From Paenibacillus faecalis (lineage in GTDB: Bacteria > Bacillota > Bacilli > Paenibacillales > Paenibacillaceae): 64,000 nucleotides of DNA. Positions 61,287 to 64,000 of the stretch are shown one piece after another. A program made the translations under genes and the position numbers. Below the pieces are notes generated by a model. That model did no database searches, was not told the DNA's origin, and saw nothing but the letters and a program-made list of their open reading frames with translations. Within the stretch, counting starts at the first letter, position 1, and each line of letters begins with the position of its first letter. The stretch covers positions 662,006 through 726,005 of the forward strand of contig NZ_LT985747.1 in assembly GCF_900289175.1 (NCBI RefSeq). The letters are read 5' to 3'.

Positions 61287-61616
61287 ATGATGAATGTTTT
61301 TTTATCGAAAGCAATTGTAGATTTTTTCATAGCTTTTGGCATTGTCGTTGGCGGAGCCATGGTTGGAGGAGTGGGCGCAGTACTCTCGTTACAGCCTCCG
61401 ACCCAGACGATGCTTGATGTTGCAGACCGTATCAAATTTTGGGCGCTCGCTGCCGCTGTTGGCGGAACCATTGATCCCATGCGCGTCATTGAAAGCAATA
61501 TGCTCGGCGGGAATCTGTCTCCCGCGATAAAACAGATTTTATATTTGGTTTTCGCATTTTTAGGAGCACATATGGGCAGTGAGCTGGTCAAATGGGTCTG
61601 CTCCAACAGGAGCTAA
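61287..61616 (+). CDS. ytrH: Sporulation membrane protein YtrH
   Basis: 109 residues with three hydrophobic helices: KAIVDFFIAFGIVVGGAMVG at the N-terminus, RIKFWALAAAVGGTIDPMRV in the middle and IKQILYLVFAFLGAHMGSEL at the end. It belongs to the mother-cell sporulation proteins YtrH/YtrI, needed for efficient spore formation. The ATG at 61287 has AAAGGGG 5 nt upstream, and a second Met follows at once. It is divergent to dnaE and 3 bp upstream of ytrI. Confidence 0.9.
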   Translation: MMNVFLSKAIVDFFIAFGIVVGGAMVGGVGAVLSLQPPTQTMLDVADRIKFWALAAAVGGTIDPMRVIESNMLGGNLSPAIKQILYLVFAFLGAHMGSELVKWVCSNRS

Positions 61617-61619
61617 TAA

Positions 61620-62096
61620 ATGAGAGTGCCTCCACTTCGCCGTTTCCGTCCTTTTTATCAGGCCGCCTCGATCTTTGTACTTGGAATGGTCTTCGGGAGT
61701 GTCGTCTATAATTCGCTGTATCACGCCAGTTATAACAAGTTGTGGATGAATAATAAGGATCTTCAAATCCAAATTCACCAGTACGAGGAAGATATTAAAA
61801 CTTTGAAAAAATATAGCAAGCAGCCGACCGTCATACGGGAAATAAAGATTCGCACGGAACAAAAAGACAAGCCGATCGATTCATTGGTTGAAAAAGAAAT
61901 CATCCAGATGATGGGTCGGGATCTCGCAGCACTCCGGGGCAGAAGCATCTTCGATATCGACACTGACAGCAAGCTTACACGCTCACTGCTAGACGATAAA
62001 ATATACACGATCCGGGATAAAGACTATAAGATCCAAATCAGAACCATGCTTGTTATGGAAGGGGTTCTGCAAATTTGGGTAGATATCAGCAGTTAA
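61620..62096 (+). CDS. ytrI: Sporulation protein YtrI
   Basis: 158 residues with one N-terminal membrane helix (about 10-30, FYQAASIFVLGMVFGSVVYN), a coiled-coil-like segment (about 38-66, YNKLWMNNKDLQIQIHQYEE) and a soluble C-terminal domain. It partners with YtrH in the mother-cell sporulation compartment; the biochemical role is unknown. AGGAG lies 8 nt before the ATG, in the last codons of ytrH. Confidence 0.87.
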   Translation: MRVPPLRRFRPFYQAASIFVLGMVFGSVVYNSLYHASYNKLWMNNKDLQIQIHQYEEDIKTLKKYSKQPTVIREIKIRTEQKDKPIDSLVEKEIIQMMGRDLAALRGRSIFDIDTDSKLTRSLLDDKIYTIRDKDYKIQIRTMLVMEGVLQIWVDISS

Positions 62097-62166
62097 TCTG
62101 CACTTCTGAAAGGATTCATGTTACACTATGGATATTCTTTACATTGTTAAGGGGTGCTATAATACC

Positions 62167-62472
62167 ATGCTTGATATTATCCGCTATATTCTGTTCGCCG
62201 TACTTGTTATTTCATGCATCGCTGCTGCATTGTTCAGCTTCCGTGCCCGCAGGATGCCGAACCCACTTGACCGCGGAATCTTTCTTGGAATGATGAATAT
62301 CAGTATGGGAACGATGCTGGTCGCCCTCTCCTTTATTGCCATGCTGATGTTCAGAGGCTCAACACCTGCAGTAATCGTCGAAGCGGTCTTCATCGTACTG
62401 GGGGCTTTCAACATTTTTGCAGGCATAAGAAACACTACTTATTACTCTCGTCAAAAATCAGCACAAAGCTAA
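62167..62472 (+). CDS. ytpI: YtpI-family membrane protein
   Basis: 101 residues with three hydrophobic helices (about 3-22, 42-61, 68-86) and a short C-terminal tail. The conserved-looking part is ARRMPNPLDRGIFLGMMNIS. In B. subtilis ytpI lies in the same dnaE-ytrI neighbourhood; function unknown. I chose ATG 62167, which follows AAGGGGTG by about 10 nt; an in-frame ATG at 62128 is weaker. Confidence 0.83.
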   Translation: MLDIIRYILFAVLVISCIAAALFSFRARRMPNPLDRGIFLGMMNISMGTMLVALSFIAMLMFRGSTPAVIVEAVFIVLGAFNIFAGIRNTTYYSRQKSAQS

Positions 62473-62612
62473 AACAAAAAACAACATAAAAACGACATAC
62501 GAACAACATACTTTTGATATAAAACTTACCATAAACTCTGAACGATTGGTTTGTAAACTCTTCTTATGAACAACCTTTATGATGGGTATATTTAACGTAA
62601 CTAAAACTTAAT

Positions 62613-62668
62613 GCCCCTATCCTGGCTAAAACGCATTCATTCGCGTTAATCTTGGATAGGGCGTTTTT
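62613..62668 (+). terminator. Terminator between ytpI and cdaR
   Basis: GCCCCTATCC (62613-62622) pairs with GGATAGGGC (62654-62662), followed by GTTTTTC. The ytpI gene therefore ends as its own unit and the regulator has a separate promoter or is read through. Confidence 0.85.
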
Positions 62669-62700
62669 CATTTTGGATATGAATAAAGGTGGTAGCGAGC

Positions 62701-63858
62701 ATGAGCAGACTGACAAATGAATTGGCGCAGGAAATCGTTAGACGAACGATGCAAGTCATTCATTACAACGTTAATGTTATGGATGAACGCGGGAGAATTA
62801 TCGGTTCTGGCGACCGTTCGCGCTTGTATCAAAAACATGAAGGCGCAGTTATTGCGATTGAGCGAAAAGGGCGTTTCGAGATTGACGAGGAAAGTGCACG
62901 CAAGCTGCAAGGGGTGTTGCCAGGCACAAATCTTGCCATCCAATTCCAGGGCGAAGTCGTAGGTGTTATCGGCATTACCGGTGATCCGAACGAGGTGACC
63001 AAGTACGGCGAATTGGTGAAAATGACGGCGGAAATGTATTTGGAGCAAGCCGATCTGTTGGAGAAGGCCCAGTGGGATAAGCGGATGAAGGAAGATTTCC
63101 TTCTGTCTGTCATTCATGCAGACGGCGAGAATACTGCCATGCTGCGCCTTCAGGCAGAACGGATTGGACTCAATCCGGATAAGACACGAGTGGCCTGCAT
63201 TATGGAGCTGTCGGACGTGCAGGATGCAGACTCACTGCCAGTACTTAAGCGGGCGGTTGAAATGCTGGAGGGAAGCCCCTCCATCGACCTGATCGCTATT
63301 CGCAACACGCGTCAAATCGTCATGTTTAAGGTGCATGTTCAGGGGCAGGAACCGCTCGCTGAAATAGACGGAAGCATCCGCCACATTCGCAGGCTGCTGG
63401 AGAAGAAGCGGATCTCTCCGCTTCGCATTGCCGTTGGCAAAGCATACTCCGGCATCGAGGGCTTAATCGAGTCATACCGTTCAGCCCAAGATACGATGCG
63501 GGTTGGCCAGGCGATTTTGCCGGAGCAGACGGTTTACTACACCGAGAACATGCCGAATGAAGCGGTGGCTGCAAACGTCAAGCCCTCCTGGATCACATCA
63601 GAGCTGCTGCATCTGTGGCGGCGGTTTATTCAGGAGGATAAGAGCGGGGAACTGAGGCTGACGCTGCAGGCTTATTATGAAGAAAACGGAGAACATCAGC
63701 GTATAGCCGAGCAGCTGGCAATTCACCGCAATACGCTGCGCTATCGTTTACGGCGCATTCATGAAATGACAGGCAAAGATCCGAACAATTTTCGTGATCT
63801 GTATACGCTCATAACAGCCAGTTGGTTAAGCGCACTGGAAGATACGGTTCCAGAATAA
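62701..63858 (+). CDS. CdaR/SdaR-type transcriptional regulator (sugar diacid / PucR-like)
   Basis: 385 residues. N-terminal diacid-recognition domain (SRLTNELAQEIVRRTMQVIH, DERGRIIGSGDRSRLYQKHEGA, then VVGVIGITGDPNEV; about 1-140), a linker GGDEF-like region (about 155-290), and a C-terminal PucR-type HTH (about 330-375, QRIAEQLAIHRNTLRYRLRR). Relatives regulate glucarate/galactarate or glycerate use, for example glycerate kinase and gluconate permease. The effector cannot be read from sequence. ATG 62701 is chosen after AAAGGTGG. Two cre-like sites follow directly, so the operon it controls probably starts just beyond the window. Confidence 0.9.
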   Translation: MSRLTNELAQEIVRRTMQVIHYNVNVMDERGRIIGSGDRSRLYQKHEGAVIAIERKGRFEIDEESARKLQGVLPGTNLAIQFQGEVVGVIGITGDPNEVTKYGELVKMTAEMYLEQADLLEKAQWDKRMKEDFLLSVIHADGENTAMLRLQAERIGLNPDKTRVACIMELSDVQDADSLPVLKRAVEMLEGSPSIDLIAIRNTRQIVMFKVHVQGQEPLAEIDGSIRHIRRLLEKKRISPLRIAVGKAYSGIEGLIESYRSAQDTMRVGQAILPEQTVYYTENMPNEAVAANVKPSWITSELLHLWRRFIQEDKSGELRLTLQAYYEENGEHQRIAEQLAIHRNTLRYRLRRIHEMTGKDPNNFRDLYTLITASWLSALEDTVPE

Positions 63859-63915
63859 GAAATATTTTGTAACGAAACGGCATAAATTGTGCATTTGAAC
63901 AAAAAACGACCTTAT

Positions 63916-63927
63916 TAAAGCGCTTTA
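63916..63927 (+). promoter_or_regulatory. cre-like site 1
   Basis: TAAAGCGCTTTA is a perfect 12-bp palindrome with the AAAGCGCTTT core of CcpA binding sites. It lies 58 bp after the regulator stop. Confidence 0.6.
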
Positions 63928-63945
63928 TTTCATTTTTATGCATGA

Positions 63946-63958
63946 TGAAGCGCTTTCT
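63946..63958 (+). promoter_or_regulatory. cre-like site 2
   Basis: TGAAGCGCTTTCT matches the CcpA cre consensus closely (TGAAANCGNTTNCA type). The centres of the two sites are about 30 bp apart (three helical turns), and both lie before the right window edge, upstream of whatever operon begins there. Confidence 0.7.
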
Positions 63959-64000
63959 ATTTACAGGTACAGTAATAGTGTAACAAGAGAATGTTTCACT

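Noticed and set aside
1-64000. CRISPR arrays, prophage or intact insertion sequences
   Set aside because: No regularly spaced repeats, integrase, phage structural genes or full transposase were seen anywhere in the window.

Overview
The window looks like a chromosomal segment of a spore-forming Gram-positive bacterium close to Paenibacillus. Evidence: AAGGAGG-type ribosome binding sites throughout, sporulation genes (an alpha/beta small acid-soluble spore protein, ytaF, ytrH, ytrI), a T-box leader, Fur, Pho and cre type operators, and a gene order that matches the Bacillus subtilis dnaE-accDA-pyk-citZ-icd-mdh-pho-polA-mutM-ytaF-coaE-nrdR neighbourhood. The species is an inference from family resemblance; no database search was possible. 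Where a strong ribosome binding site pointed to an internal start, I used that start and said so.

Layout. 1-1443: glpP (cut by the window edge at its 3' end) behind a HAD phosphatase. 2096-3442: a secreted chitin-type lytic polysaccharide monooxygenase with an unusual leader. 3559-4695: a cobalamin-independent methionine-synthase-like protein. 4873-8775: a Fur-controlled haem uptake and degradation operon (IsdE-like lipoprotein, permease, ATPase, HugZ-like enzyme, DinB-like protein). 8860-11140: LysR regulator, nitroreductase, and a membrane-anchored L7/L12-like protein. 11288-12760: T-box-controlled DAHP synthase. 12857-14939: YhaM exoribonuclease and class I aldolase. 15115-19758: a MarR-controlled heterodimeric ABC exporter. 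20062-21341: a MerR-like/unknown gene pair.

21575-24583 is the accessory, partly decayed part: a frameshifted remnant of a Cys-rich regulator, a deaminase, a beta-lactamase-like hydrolase behind a headless TetR fragment, two very small genes and an orphan inverted repeat. 24643-27414 is a secreted GH85 endo-beta-N-acetylglucosaminidase, followed by a long gene-free stretch and tRNA-Ala.

28287-61155 is conserved core: nrdR, ssp, an SLT transglycosylase, coaE, ytaF, mutM, polA; the phosphate block phoU-pstBACS, a soluble CBS-domain chemoreceptor, phoP and phoR; fumarase, SDR, mdh-icd-citZ, fxsA, thioesterase, pyk, accA-accD, pgpA, dnaE. 61287-63858, on the plus strand, holds ytrH, ytrI, ytpI and a CdaR-type regulator, with two cre-like sites at the window end that probably serve the next operon.

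The most interesting signals are (1) PhoP-box arrays with 11-bp period in front of pstS, phoP and also the soluble CBS chemoreceptor, suggesting a phosphate-starvation chemotaxis or signalling branch; (2) the Fur/haem operon with an IsdE homologue whose Met ligand position appears to be His; (3) a membrane protein carrying a ribosomal L7/L12 C-terminal-like domain; (4) a MerR-like/GPP34-like pair behind a perfect palindrome; and (5) an orphan perfect Shine-Dalgarno sequence in the LPMO leader that resembles an mRNA-stabilising site.
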